Source: Microbacterium keratanolyticum (GTDB lineage Bacteria > Actinomycetota > Actinomycetes > Actinomycetales > Microbacteriaceae). Taken from it: a stretch of DNA of 64,000 nucleotides. The position numbers and the translations under genes were made by a program. Shown here in pieces: positions 32,355-41,937 of the stretch. Every line of letters starts with the position of its first letter. Position 1 is the first letter of the stretch. The notes under the pieces were generated by a model that saw only the letters and a program-made list of their open reading frames with translations, did no database searches and was not told the DNA's origin. Location of the stretch: positions 1,860,001-1,924,000 of the forward strand of contig NZ_JAFBBQ010000001.1 in assembly GCF_016907255.1 (NCBI RefSeq), written 5' to 3'.

Positions 32355-33551
32355 ATGACATATCCCTCACGAATCAACACCCGCGCGCTGCTCGGCCTCG
32401 CCGCAGTGACGGCCCTCGCCGGCGTGGTGCTGGCCGGTTGCGCCGCGCCGGCACCCGCAGCGCCACCCGCAGATGAGCCCGCTCCCGCGGCCGACGGCCC
32501 CCGCGTCGCGGTCGCCTACGAAGGCGGCGTGCTCGTCGTCGACGGCACGACCCTGGAGGTGATCGACGACCTCCCCTCCGAGGAATTCGTCCGAGTCAAC
32601 GCCGCGGGCGACGACCGCCACGTCGTGGTCACGACGTCGGAGGGCTTCCAGTTCCTCGACATGCGGGCCGCGGAGCTCACCGATCTCGTGGTCCCGGCGG
32701 CGGCCGCAGGCCATGTCGTCCGGCACGCCGGTCGCACGGTGCTCTACGACGATGCCACGAGCGACACGACGATCTTCGAGACGGCGGCACTCGCCGACAT
32801 GGACGGTGCACTGCCTGACGCCGAGACCATTCCCGGTGTCACCGCGCATCACGGCGTCTCGGTCGTGCTCGAGGACGGCACACTCGTGACCACCGTCGGA
32901 GACGAGAAGACCCGCACCGGCATCCGCGCCATCGACGACCATGGTCATGAGATCGCCGCCAACGCCGACTGCCCCTCGGTGCACGGTGAGGGAGCGGCCG
33001 CGAACGAGGCGCTCGTCTTCGGCTGTGAGAACGGCGCGCTCCTGTACGTCGACGGCGAGATCACGAAGCTCACCTCTCCGGACGCCTACGGCCGCATCGG
33101 CAACGCGTACACGAGCGACAGCAGCCCGCTCGTGGTCATGGACTACAAGAACGACCCGGATGCCGAGGGTTACCTGCTGACGAACATCGCCCTCGTCGAC
33201 ACCGAGGCCAAGTCACTGCGCACCGTGGCTCTGCCGGAGGGAGTGAGCTACACCTGGCGGGGTGTCGTGCGCGGTCCCTCGGGTGACGCTCTGATGATCG
33301 GCTCGGACGGAAAGCTGCACGTGATCGACCCGGCGACGGGTGAGGTCACGGCGTCGCATGCCGCGATCGAGTCCTGGAAGAGCCCGAGCGAGTGGCAGCA
33401 GCCGCATCCCGCGATCGCCGTCGCAGGCGATGTGGTCTACGTGACAGATGCCGCGGCGCAGAAGATCGTCGCGCTTGACGCGGCCACCGGAGAGCGTCTC
33501 GCCGAGGGCGAGCTGCCGCACGCCCCGAACGAGATCGCCGTCGTCGGCTGA
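32355..33551 (+). CDS. aztD: Zinc metallochaperone AztD-like lipoprotein
   Basis: 398 residues, lipobox LAGC29 followed by a Pro/Ala linker. The rest is a seven-bladed beta-propeller-like pattern: GGVLVVDGTTLEVIDDL, SEGFQFLDMRAAELTDLV, GKLHVIDPATGEV, QKIVALDAATGERL. Scattered histidines (VVRHAG, TAHHGV, SVHGEG, QPHPAI, LPHAPNE) fit zinc transfer to AztC as shown for Paracoccus AztD. ATG 32355 has AGAAAGG 5 nt upstream; GTG 32349 is an alternative. Ends at a strong hairpin. Assignment rests on context plus fold pattern. Confidence 0.85.
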   Translation: MTYPSRINTRALLGLAAVTALAGVVLAGCAAPAPAAPPADEPAPAADGPRVAVAYEGGVLVVDGTTLEVIDDLPSEEFVRVNAAGDDRHVVVTTSEGFQFLDMRAAELTDLVVPAAAAGHVVRHAGRTVLYDDATSDTTIFETAALADMDGALPDAETIPGVTAHHGVSVVLEDGTLVTTVGDEKTRTGIRAIDDHGHEIAANADCPSVHGEGAAANEALVFGCENGALLYVDGEITKLTSPDAYGRIGNAYTSDSSPLVVMDYKNDPDAEGYLLTNIALVDTEAKSLRTVALPEGVSYTWRGVVRGPSGDALMIGSDGKLHVIDPATGEVTASHAAIESWKSPSEWQQPHPAIAVAGDVVYVTDAAAQKIVALDAATGERLAEGELPHAPNEIAVVG

Positions 33552-33566
33552 CCATCTCAGAATCCT

Positions 33567-33599
33567 GGCGGCACCCGGTCTCAAAGACCGGGTGCCGCC
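33567..33599. terminator. Strong bidirectional hairpin after aztD
   Basis: GGCGGCACCCGGTCT (33567-33581) pairs perfectly with 33585-33599, loop CAA. The stop codon of the convergent LysR gene (33581-33583) lies at the loop, so each gene's mRNA ends in this 15-bp stem. No U-run. Confidence 0.75.
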
Positions 33600-34480
33600 G
33601 TGTGCGCGGCGAAGGCATCCGCGAGCGCCTCGCGCGCGGTGCGGATGCTCGCGCTGTCGCGGGATGCGCTGCGCATCGCCGTGAAGACCTCGCGCACGGG
33701 TTCTCCCGGAAGCAGCGCGAGAGTGACCGGCGGTTGCTGTGCGGTCCAGACGAGGTCGGGCAGGACGCCCACGGCGTGCCCGGCGGCGATCAGACGCACA
33801 TGCGCGGCGAGGTCCGCGGCCTCGAATCGCACCTCGGGTTCGAATCCGGCGGCCCGGCACTGCTGCACGGCCCAGTGCCGGGAGGCGGTTCCGTGTGGCT
33901 CCATGACCCAGATCCGGTCGCGCATCTCCGAGAGTCGGGTCTCGTTCTCGCCGGGCGGGAGCACGAGGCGGATCGGGTCGTGGCCGAGCAGCGTGTGCTC
34001 GACACCCTCGTGCCGTTCCCGCGTGTAGCCGGGGTACTGCTCGGCGATCACGAGGTCGAACCGACGCGCCGACAACTCGAAGAGGCCCTCCTCGGGTGGC
34101 GCCTCGGTCAGCTCCACGCGCAGTGCCGGTGCGCGTTCGGCGAGCAGCGTGAGCGCCGGAGGGATGATCGCTTCGGCGGCGGTCTGCATCGCGCTGATGC
34201 GGACGGGGTCGAGGCTGCTGTCGGTGGACGCGAGCGCCTCGCGTGCGGCTTCGTCGAGTTCGAGAGCTCGGGCAGCGTGCTCCGCCAGGAGGCGTCCGTG
34301 CGCGGTGAGGCGGATGCGGCGCCCGTCGGGTTCGAGGAGCGCGACCCCCGCCTCACGTTCGAGCTGGGCGAGCTGCTGAGACACCGTGGATGGACTGTAG
34401 GAGAGATTCGCGGCGACCTCGGCGATCGTGCCGCGCAGGGCGAACTCGTGCAGCAGACGCAGGCGGCGCAGCTCGAACAT
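33581..34480 (-). CDS. LysR-family transcriptional regulator
   Basis: 299 residues. N-terminal winged HTH FELRRLRLLHEFALRGTIAEVAANLSYSPSTVSQQLAQLEREAGVALLEPDGRRIRLTAHG, then a substrate-sensing periplasmic-binding-like domain (about 90-295). It diverges from the second putA across 128 bp, the standard arrangement for an LTTR controlling its neighbour, so proline or another amino acid is the likely co-inducer. The SPSTVSQQLAQLE helix resembles ArgP/other amino-acid-responsive regulators only loosely. Confidence 0.9.
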   Translation of the reverse strand: MFELRRLRLLHEFALRGTIAEVAANLSYSPSTVSQQLAQLEREAGVALLEPDGRRIRLTAHGRLLAEHAARALELDEAAREALASTDSSLDPVRISAMQTAAEAIIPPALTLLAERAPALRVELTEAPPEEGLFELSARRFDLVIAEQYPGYTRERHEGVEHTLLGHDPIRLVLPPGENETRLSEMRDRIWVMEPHGTASRHWAVQQCRAAGFEPEVRFEAADLAAHVRLIAAGHAVGVLPDLVWTAQQPPVTLALLPGEPVREVFTAMRSASRDSASIRTAREALADAFAAHTAAPGL

Positions 34481-34490
34481 CTGTGTCTCA

Positions 34491-34546
34491 ATTCATCGGA
34501 GATAGTGAACGGTATCCATTGTAAATGTGCGCTTTTCTCGGATAGT
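34491..34546. promoter_or_regulatory. Divergent lysR-putA control region
   Basis: TTCA-N10-TGAA (34492-34509) is an interrupted dyad of LysR type. TTGTAA (34519-34524), 16 nt, GATAGT (34541-34546) is a possible putA -35/-10. The region is A/T-richer than its flanks. Confidence 0.4.
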
Positions 34547-34608
34547 CGCGCCCTCCACACTGAGAGGAGCGCTGCCCGCCCGGCAGCCTTCACGAAAGCC
34601 GAGCACCG

Positions 34609-37600
34609 ATGACTGCTTCTCCTGGCGCGCACACGAGCGCGACACCCTCCACCGATCTCAGCGACCTCGCCGACGACGCCGTCGCGCTCGTGCGCCAGTG
34701 GCTCGTCGAGAGCCGGAAGGTGCCGGTGGATGCCGCGGCGGAGCGCCTCGCCGGAGTGCTGCGCGACCCGAACGGCCTCGACTTCACGGTCGGCTTCGTC
34801 GACGGCGTGGTGCGTCCGGAGGACACCCGGGTCGCGGCGCGCGCACTCAAGGATCTCGTCCCGCTCACTCCGAAATTCCTGCCGGCCCCGCTGCGCGGAG
34901 CGATCGCCCTCGGCGGTGCACTCGCCCCCGCGTTCCCCGGCATCGTCGTGCCCATCAGCCGCCGGGTGCTCCGCAGCATGGTGCGCCACCTCATCGTCGA
35001 CGCCCGCGACGCGCAACTGGGCGCGGCGATCCGGCGCATCCGCTCGGAAGACGTGCGACTGAACATCAACCTCCTCGGCGAGGCGATCCTGGGCCAGGAA
35101 GAGGCAGCTCGACGCCTTGATGGCACCCGCCGCCTTCTCGAACGCGACGATGTGGACTACGTCTCGATCAAGGTCTCCTCGACCGTCGCTCCGCACAGCC
35201 CCTGGGCCTTCGACGAGGCCGTCGCACACGCCGTCGACGCGCTGCTGCCGCTGTACCGCATCGCCGCGAACGGGACCGCATCCGGGCGCAAGTTCATCAA
35301 CCTCGACATGGAGGAGTACAAGGACCTCGACCTGACGATCGCGGTGTTCACAGGCATCCTCGATCGCGCCGAGTTCCGCGACCTCGAAGCCGGCATCGTC
35401 CTGCAGGCCTACCTGCCCGACGCGCTCGCCGCCATGATGCGCCTGCAGGAGTGGGCCGCTGCCCGCACCGCCTCTGGTGGCGCGCCGATCAAGGTGCGCG
35501 TCGTCAAGGGCGCGAACCTGCCGATGGAGACGGTCGACGCCGAGGTGCACGGCTGGGAGCTCGCGACCTGGTCGACCAAGCAGCAGTCGGATGCCTCGTA
35601 CAAGGCCGTGCTCGACTACTCGCTGCGCCCCGAGCACATCGGCAACGTGCGCATCGGCGTCGCCGGTCACAACCTCTTCGACATCGCGCTCGCGTGGCTG
35701 CTGAGCGAGCGTCGCGGGGTGACAGCGGGCATCGAGTTCGAGATGCTGCTCGGAATGGCCTCGGCGCAGGCGCAGGTCGTGCGCCGCACCGTCGGCTCGC
35801 TTCTGCTCTACACGCCCGTCGTCCGCCCGCAGGAGTTCGACGTCGCCATCGCGTACCTGATCCGCCGCCTCGAAGAGGGCGCGAGCCAGGAGAACTTCAT
35901 GTCGGCGGTGTTCGACCTGGACGAGAACCCCGCACTGTTCGACCGTGAGAAGCAGCGTTTCCTCGACTCGATCGCCACCGTGCCGGCGGAGGTGCCCGGC
36001 CCGAACCGCGTCCAGAACCGTGCGCTCCCGGCTGCGCCCGCACCGACCGACGCCTTCGAGAACACCCCTGACACCGACCCGTCGCTGCGCGCGAACCGTG
36101 AGTGGGCCGACGGCATCCGCGCCCGCATGCAGGGATCGACGCTCGGCGACGACACCGTTGCGCAGCACACGCTCTCGACGTCCGCCGAGGTCGACCAGAT
36201 CATCGCGGCCGCGGTCGCCGCGGGTGAGAGCTGGCGTGCGCTGGGTGCCGAGGGACGTGCGGCGATCCTGCACCGCGCTGGCGACGTGCTCGAAGCGCGC
36301 CGTGCCGATCTGCTCGAAGTGATGGGCTCGGAAGCGGGCAAGGTCATCGAGCAGGGTGATCCCGAGGTCTCCGAGGCGATCGACTTCGCGCACTACTACG
36401 CGGAGAGTGCGAAGAACCTCGCCGCCGTCGACGGCGCCACCATGCACGCCGTGGGCCTGACGGTCGTCACGCCGCCGTGGAACTTCCCCGTCGCGATCCC
36501 CGCGGGCTCCGTGCTCTCGGCGCTCGCGACCGGGTCGCCCGTCGTCATCAAGCCCGCCCGCCAGGCCCGCCGCTCCGGCGCGGTCATGGTCGAGGCGCTG
36601 TGGGAGGCCGGCGTTCCCCGCGACGTGCTGCAGTACGTGCAGCTCGACGGGCGCGAGCTCGGCACGCAGCTCGTGAGCGACCCGGCGGTCGAGCGCGTGA
36701 TCCTCACGGGTGGTTACGAGACCGCGGAGCTGTTCCGCGGATTCCGTGCCGACCTTCCGCTGCTCGCGGAGACGAGCGGCAAGAACGCCATCATCGTCAC
36801 CCCGAGCGCCGACCTCGACCTCGCCGCGAAGGATGTCGCCTACTCGGCCTTCGGCCACGCGGGGCAGAAGTGCTCGGCCGCATCGCTTGTCGTGCTCGTC
36901 GGCTCGGCTGCCCGCTCGGAGCGCTTCCGCCGGCAGCTCGTCGACGCGGTGAAGGCGTATCCCGTCGGCATGCCGTGGGACGGCTCGACCCGCATCGGTC
37001 CGATCATCGCTCCCGCCGAGGGCAAACTGCTGAGCGCCCTCACGACGGTGCACGCGGGGGAATCGTGGCTGCTCGAGCCGGAGAAGCTCGATGACGCCGG
37101 TCAGCTCTGGCGTCCCGGCATCCGCCAGGGCGTCGCCGCGGGCTCGGAGTTCCACCTGACCGAGTACTTCGGTCCGGTGCTCGGCATCATGACCGCCGGG
37201 TCCCTCGATGAGGCGATCGACATCGTCAACGCGATCGACTACGGCCTCACCTCCGGCTTGCACTCGCTCGACGAGGATGAGATCCAGACCTGGCTCGCCG
37301 CGATCCAGGCCGGGAACGTCTACGTCAACCGCGGCACCACGGGCGCGATCGTGCAGCGCCAGCCCTTCGGTGGCTGGAAGAAGGCCGCTGTCGGTGCCGG
37401 GACCAAGGCAGGTGGCCCGAGCTACCTGGTCGGTCTGTCGAACTGGGCGGATGCTGCGGTGCAGACCACCACGCCGCTCGACGCTCTCGCCCGCGCGGCC
37501 GCCGTCGCGGGTGGCGACGATGAGTGGCTTGGTGCCGCGCTCGCGACCGACATCGATGCCTGGAACACCGAGTTCGGCGTCGTGCGCGATGCGACGGGAC

Positions 37601-38058
37601 TCGTCTCCGAGCACAATGCGCTGCGCTACCAGGCTGTGCCTGTGACCGTGCGCTTCGAGGGCGATCGCATCGCCGACCTCGTGCGCGTCGTCGCCGCGGG
37701 TGCGAGGGCCGGAGCGGCGCTTACCGTGAGCACCGTCGATGCACTGCCGACCACGCTGCGCGCGTGGGTCGCATCCACCGGTGCAACCGCCGTCGTCGAG
37801 GACGCGGCGGCCTGGGCCATCCGCGCTCGCGAACTCGCCGCGCAGGGCGGCCGTGTGCGTCTGATCGGCACGTCCGCCGCCGCGACCGCCGAGGCCGTCA
37901 ACGGCTCGCCGAGCCTTGCGATCTATGCGGCGCCGGTCGTCGCCGCAGGCCGCATCGAGATGCTGACCTTCCTGCGCGAGCAGGCGGTGTCGATCACGGC
38001 GCACCGCTTCGGAACGCCGCACCGCTACGAGATCCCGGTGCTGCAGCCCGCGCGCTGA
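34609..38058 (+). CDS. putA: Bifunctional proline dehydrogenase / glutamate-semialdehyde dehydrogenase (second copy)
   Basis: 1149-residue paralogue of the protein encoded from 13912, co-linear over its whole length. PRODH: AERLAGVLRDPNGLDFTVGFVDG, NLDMEEYKDLDLTI, YLPDALAAM and YLIRRLEEG (about 416). ALDH: VTPPWNFPVAIPAG, ETSGKNA, catalytic C755 in GQKCSAAS, YFGPVLGIM. C-terminal extra domain as in copy 1. No DNA-binding domain. A LysR gene diverges from it, unlike copy 1, so the two copies are probably regulated differently. Converges with the esterase gene 4 bp away. Confidence 0.93.
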   Translation: MTASPGAHTSATPSTDLSDLADDAVALVRQWLVESRKVPVDAAAERLAGVLRDPNGLDFTVGFVDGVVRPEDTRVAARALKDLVPLTPKFLPAPLRGAIALGGALAPAFPGIVVPISRRVLRSMVRHLIVDARDAQLGAAIRRIRSEDVRLNINLLGEAILGQEEAARRLDGTRRLLERDDVDYVSIKVSSTVAPHSPWAFDEAVAHAVDALLPLYRIAANGTASGRKFINLDMEEYKDLDLTIAVFTGILDRAEFRDLEAGIVLQAYLPDALAAMMRLQEWAAARTASGGAPIKVRVVKGANLPMETVDAEVHGWELATWSTKQQSDASYKAVLDYSLRPEHIGNVRIGVAGHNLFDIALAWLLSERRGVTAGIEFEMLLGMASAQAQVVRRTVGSLLLYTPVVRPQEFDVAIAYLIRRLEEGASQENFMSAVFDLDENPALFDREKQRFLDSIATVPAEVPGPNRVQNRALPAAPAPTDAFENTPDTDPSLRANREWADGIRARMQGSTLGDDTVAQHTLSTSAEVDQIIAAAVAAGESWRALGAEGRAAILHRAGDVLEARRADLLEVMGSEAGKVIEQGDPEVSEAIDFAHYYAESAKNLAAVDGATMHAVGLTVVTPPWNFPVAIPAGSVLSALATGSPVVIKPARQARRSGAVMVEALWEAGVPRDVLQYVQLDGRELGTQLVSDPAVERVILTGGYETAELFRGFRADLPLLAETSGKNAIIVTPSADLDLAAKDVAYSAFGHAGQKCSAASLVVLVGSAARSERFRRQLVDAVKAYPVGMPWDGSTRIGPIIAPAEGKLLSALTTVHAGESWLLEPEKLDDAGQLWRPGIRQGVAAGSEFHLTEYFGPVLGIMTAGSLDEAIDIVNAIDYGLTSGLHSLDEDEIQTWLAAIQAGNVYVNRGTTGAIVQRQPFGGWKKAAVGAGTKAGGPSYLVGLSNWADAAVQTTTPLDALARAAAVAGGDDEWLGAALATDIDAWNTEFGVVRDATGLVSEHNALRYQAVPVTVRFEGDRIADLVRVVAAGARAGAALTVSTVDALPTTLRAWVASTGATAVVEDAAAWAIRARELAAQGGRVRLIGTSAAATAEAVNGSPSLAIYAAPVVAAGRIEMLTFLREQAVSITAHRFGTPHRYEIPVLQPAR

Positions 38059-38062
38059 ACCG

Positions 38063-39574
38063 CTAGATGAGGGGAAGCGCCCCGTCGTAGGCATCCACAC
38101 TGAACTGCTCGGCAGAGTAGTCGGATGTCTCGGCGGGGCCGACCCCGAAGTCGCGGGTGCAGCCGGGGTCGGAGCGCCAGCGCGCCCACCCGGGCTCGCC
38201 ATCGGTGATGAAGCGCACGGCCGCCGCGTGCATCGCGGTGGCGAGAGCCTGCGGCGGATTGTCGCCGGTCTGATCGGCGACGAACGCGTCGTCCAGGCAG
38301 TCGAACCAGAACGGCACATCGAGGCAGTGGCTGGCATGGCCCGTCACGGGAGACGCCCAGGCGAAACGATAGGCCCAGGTAGGGGCGTCCTTCCGCGCTT
38401 CGGCAGCCCGCGCGACCAGCGAGCGGAATACGTAGTCGGTGACATAGCGGCCCAGCAGCGCAGGGGTTCCTGCGTGAACGAGGGCGCGGTTGGCGTGCAC
38501 GTAGGCGCGGCGACGGGCGCGATCCTTCTGCAGCTGACCGAGCGCGAGGCGCGGGGGGACCCAGCGCAGCTTCTGACGGATGGGCCCTGCCGGCAGAGCG
38601 AACTCGTCGTCGGCGGCGCCGAGCAGGAGCGGCTTGTCGGCGCCGATGCCCGCCCGCAACGCCTCGATCGTGCGCTGCGGGAGCAGTTCGCCGTCGATCG
38701 TCGGCCCCCAGGGCAGCCCCTGCGTCAGCTGGGTGAGCGCGCCCGCCGGGCCGTGCGCGCCGAGAGAACCGGCCTTGCCCTGCAACTCGTGCACGCGCTC
38801 TTCGGTCAGGGAACGGATGCCGTCGACATGCGCGTCGACGCCCGCGAGCTCGGCGAGCAGTTGAGTGCGCTGCTGCGCGAGATCGAGCGGCACGTCACCG
38901 AGCGCGGACGAGATCGCAAGCGCCCCGTGAAAGAGGTGCTGCGCGCGCTCCATTCCGAGCAGTGTGAGCACGGCACCGCCGCCAGCTGACTGGCCGCCGA
39001 TCGTCACCCGGGCGGGGTCGCCGCCGAAGGCCGCCACATTCTGCTGCACCCACTCAAGGGCGGCGATCCAGTCGAGGACGGCCCGGTTCGAGGGAGCGCC
39101 GTCGATCTCGCCGAAGCCGTCGAAGCCGAGACGGTACGATACCGCGACCAGCACCACGCCATCGCGGTTGAACGTGCGACCGTCGTACCAGGGGCTTGAC
39201 GGTGAGCCCGCGATGAAGCCGCCGCCGTGGATCCAGACGAGCACCGGCAGCGCCGCGCCCGGCGTCGGATCGGGTGAGAAGACATTGACGTTGAGAGTGC
39301 TGTCGCCGGGGATGCTCGGCTCAGGGATGAGCGTCTTGCCCATGTCGCCCCGCTGCGGCGTGGCGCCGTAGGCGGTGGCATCCCTAACCTCCGACCAGGG
39401 TGCGGGCGGGACGGGCGCGGCGAATCGCAGGGCGCCGACAGGAGCCTGCGCGAACGGGATGCCGAGAAAGGCCGCGGATGCCCCGGCGCTGCCGGGGGTG
39501 CCTCGCCACGTGCCCCGCACGGGCCCGGCAGCGGTCTCGACGACGGGGGCGGTATCGGGGTTCGCGACAGTCAT
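38063..39574 (-). CDS. Type-B carboxylesterase/lipase
   Basis: 503-residue alpha/beta hydrolase of the cholinesterase-like family. PVLVWIHGGGFIAGS is the oxyanion-hole motif, FGGDPARVTIGGQSAGGGAVLTLLG carries the nucleophile Ser (GQSAGG), and LRFAAPVPPAPW and NVFSPDP are family marks. The catalytic His is expected near GHASHCLDVPFWF. No signal peptide, so intracellular. ATG 39574 is preferred to GTG 39580 because AAAGG precedes it at better spacing. Substrate unknown; esters of xenobiotics or acetylated sugars are possible given the neighbouring gal genes. Confidence 0.87.
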   Translation of the reverse strand: MTVANPDTAPVVETAAGPVRGTWRGTPGSAGASAAFLGIPFAQAPVGALRFAAPVPPAPWSEVRDATAYGATPQRGDMGKTLIPEPSIPGDSTLNVNVFSPDPTPGAALPVLVWIHGGGFIAGSPSSPWYDGRTFNRDGVVLVAVSYRLGFDGFGEIDGAPSNRAVLDWIAALEWVQQNVAAFGGDPARVTIGGQSAGGGAVLTLLGMERAQHLFHGALAISSALGDVPLDLAQQRTQLLAELAGVDAHVDGIRSLTEERVHELQGKAGSLGAHGPAGALTQLTQGLPWGPTIDGELLPQRTIEALRAGIGADKPLLLGAADDEFALPAGPIRQKLRWVPPRLALGQLQKDRARRRAYVHANRALVHAGTPALLGRYVTDYVFRSLVARAAEARKDAPTWAYRFAWASPVTGHASHCLDVPFWFDCLDDAFVADQTGDNPPQALATAMHAAAVRFITDGEPGWARWRSDPGCTRDFGVGPAETSDYSAEQFSVDAYDGALPLI

Positions 39575-39637
39575 CGTCACCTTTCGCGGCGTCGGGCGTT
39601 TCCGTCAGCGTATCGGCCGCCCGACATGCAGGTGAGA

Positions 39638-40615
39638 TCAGCCCGCGTTGCGGTGCGCCGTCCAGCCGGATGCCACCATCTCGTCGACGGTGTGCCGCAT
39701 GGTCCATTCGAGGTCGCGGGCGGCGAGCTCGCCGGATGCCACGATGCGGTCGGGGTCGCCCGGGCGACGCTGATGCATCTCGGGGACGAACTCGATTCCG
39801 GTGACGCGTGCCATCGCGTCCATGATCTGCTTCACCGAGAGCCCGTCACCTGAACCGAGGTTGTAGGCGGGCTCGATCGGCTCTCCGAGGGAGAGGCGTT
39901 TCGCGGCGACGACGTGGGCGTGGGCGATGTCGCCGACGTGCACATAGTCGCGCACGTTCGTGCCATCCGGGGTGTCGTAGTCGTCGCCGAAGATCCGGGG
40001 CGTGCGACCCTCGAGAAGCGCCGAGAACACGAGCGGGAACAGGTTGTGCGGGCTGGAGTCGTAGACCGTCGGGTCGGACGAGCCGACGACGTTGAAGTAG
40101 CGCAGCGAGGTGTGACGCAGCGGGCGATCGGATGCCTCGGTGGCGACGCCCTGATCGCGCAGCAGCCATTCGCCGATGAGCTTCGACTCGCCGTACGGGC
40201 TCGCCGGGCGCTTCGCGGTGTCTTCGACGACGAGGTCGACATCGGGAGTCCCGAAGACAGCGGCGCTGGAGGAGAAGACGATGTTGCTGACGCCCGCGGC
40301 CTCCATCGCCTCAAGGATCACGCGCGTGCCTTCGACGTTCTGCTCGTAGGTGTGCAGAGGCCGCTGCACCGAGACGCCCGCGTACTTGAACCCGGCGACG
40401 TGGATCACGCCCTCGACGCCGTGGGTGCGCAGGGTGTGCTCGACGAGCTCCCGATCGAGGATGCTGCCGTCGACGAGCGCGACGTCGCCGGGGACGAAGG
40501 ATGCGTGCCCCGACGACAGGTCGTCGATCACGACGGGGGTCATTCCGGCTTCCGCGAGCGCGCGCACGACGTGTGCTCCGATGTATCCGGCGCCGCCGGT
40601 GACCAGCCAAGACAT
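39638..40615 (-). CDS. galE: UDP-glucose 4-epimerase
   Basis: 325-residue extended SDR that interconverts UDP-glucose and UDP-galactose with bound NAD. GGAGYIGAHVVRAL is the NAD motif, FSSSAAVFG and PYGESKLIGEWLL provide the Ser and YxxxK catalytic set, YFNVVGSS and RDYVHVGDIAHAH are GalE signatures. AAGGAG precedes ATG 40615. It lies 82 bp downstream of galK in the same direction, completing the Leloir set. Confidence 0.93.
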   Translation of the reverse strand: MSWLVTGGAGYIGAHVVRALAEAGMTPVVIDDLSSGHASFVPGDVALVDGSILDRELVEHTLRTHGVEGVIHVAGFKYAGVSVQRPLHTYEQNVEGTRVILEAMEAAGVSNIVFSSSAAVFGTPDVDLVVEDTAKRPASPYGESKLIGEWLLRDQGVATEASDRPLRHTSLRYFNVVGSSDPTVYDSSPHNLFPLVFSALLEGRTPRIFGDDYDTPDGTNVRDYVHVGDIAHAHVVAAKRLSLGEPIEPAYNLGSGDGLSVKQIMDAMARVTGIEFVPEMHQRRPGDPDRIVASGELAARDLEWTMRHTVDEMVASGWTAHRNAG

Positions 40616-40697
40616 GTGAGCTCCTTACATCCTCCGCGAGGCTCGCGGTGGTCTTCAGTCTGACAGACGCCCCTGGGGCGCCCCCGGGCGTGGACCC

Positions 40698-41882
40698 TCA
40701 GGCGTCGCGGCGCGGGCCTGCGGAGGGCGCCACTGTGAACAGGTGCGGTGCGTCGAACCCGGACGCCGCGAAGGCGGCGCGCACGGATTCGGCGACCTGC
40801 TCACTGCGATCGTGATCGATGAGGGCGATCGCGGACCCGCCGAAACCGCCGCCGGTCATGCGGGCACCGAGCGCCCCGGCGGACAGTGCCGCGTCGACGG
40901 CCACATCGAGTTCCGGTGCGGAGATCTCGAAGTCGTCCCGCATCGAGGCATGCGATGCCGTGAGAAGCTCTCCGATCGCGCGCGGACCCCGCGCGGCAAG
41001 GGCGTCGACGGTGTCGAGGACTCGCTGATTCTCGGTCACGATGTGGCGCACCCGGCGGAAGGTCACGTCATCCATCAGGCCTGCTGCGCGATCGAGATCG
41101 TCGACCTGCACGTCCCGGAGGGCGGGAACGCCCAGGATCGCGGCCCCGCGCTCACAGGACTCCCGGCGTTCGCGGTAGCCCCCGGTCGAGTGGGCGTGCA
41201 TGACCCGGGTGTCGATCACGAGCAGCTCCAGACCGGAGTCGGTGAAACCGAGGGGGACCGGGCGTGAGACGAGCGAACGGCAGTCGAGGAAGAGGGCGGC
41301 GTCGGGCTGTCCGAGCATCGACGCCATCTGGTCCATGATGCCGGTCGGCGCTCCGACCGCCTCGTTCTCGGCGCGGCGGCCGACCTGCGCGAGGGTGACG
41401 GCGTCGAGTCCGAGGCTCCAGAGGTCGTTGATCGCAGAGGCGGTCGCGCCCTCGATCGCGGCCGACGAGGAGAGCCCCGCCCCGACAGGCACCCCCGAGG
41501 ACAGAGCGATGTCGAGTCCTGGCAGCGCCCCGGCATCCGGCGCATGCGCGAGAAGCGCCCATGCGACGCCCAGCGGATAGGCGGCCCACTCGGTGACCGC
41601 GGGCACCGCGCCGGAGGCCGTCGGGAAGAGGCGGTCGAGATCGTCGATCGCGACTTCGACCGCCTCGGCGGTGAAGGTGGACGTGACCCGGATGCGCCGG
41701 TCGGCACGCGGACCCGCTGCGGCGTAGGTGCGCTGCGGGATCGCGAAGGGCAGGACGAAGCCCTCGTTGTAGTCGGTGTGCTCGCCGATCAGGTTCACAC
41801 GGCCGGGCGCCGACCAGATTCCGGCGGGCGAGGTCCCGGTGACGGCGTGAAAGAGGGTGCGGGCAGCATCCTGAGAAGTCAT
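40698..41882 (-). CDS. galK: Galactokinase
   Basis: 394-residue GHMP kinase phosphorylating galactose at C1. SAPGRVNLIGEHTDYNEGFVLPFAI is the galactokinase signature, SSGVPVGAGLSSSAAIEGATA the GHMP ATP loop, and ARMTGGGFGGSAIALI the C-terminal motif. ATG 41882 has AAGGAAAG upstream. Downstream of galT by 55 bp and expected to be co-transcribed with it. Confidence 0.95.
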   Translation of the reverse strand: MTSQDAARTLFHAVTGTSPAGIWSAPGRVNLIGEHTDYNEGFVLPFAIPQRTYAAAGPRADRRIRVTSTFTAEAVEVAIDDLDRLFPTASGAVPAVTEWAAYPLGVAWALLAHAPDAGALPGLDIALSSGVPVGAGLSSSAAIEGATASAINDLWSLGLDAVTLAQVGRRAENEAVGAPTGIMDQMASMLGQPDAALFLDCRSLVSRPVPLGFTDSGLELLVIDTRVMHAHSTGGYRERRESCERGAAILGVPALRDVQVDDLDRAAGLMDDVTFRRVRHIVTENQRVLDTVDALAARGPRAIGELLTASHASMRDDFEISAPELDVAVDAALSAGALGARMTGGGFGGSAIALIDHDRSEQVAESVRAAFAASGFDAPHLFTVAPSAGPRRDA

Positions 41883-41937
41883 GGTGTCTTTCCTTGTGGG
41901 CGTGCGCCGGAGTCGTGAGGGAGGGTGAGACTGCGGG

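Noticed and set aside
34108..38337. 1409-residue open frame on the minus strand opposite the second putA
   Set aside because: It is the GC-rich antisense frame of a clearly recognised PutA; its translation is Arg/His-rich and shows no domain. Similar antisense frames at 4174-5748, 51568-53847 and 55157-56626 were dropped for the same reason.
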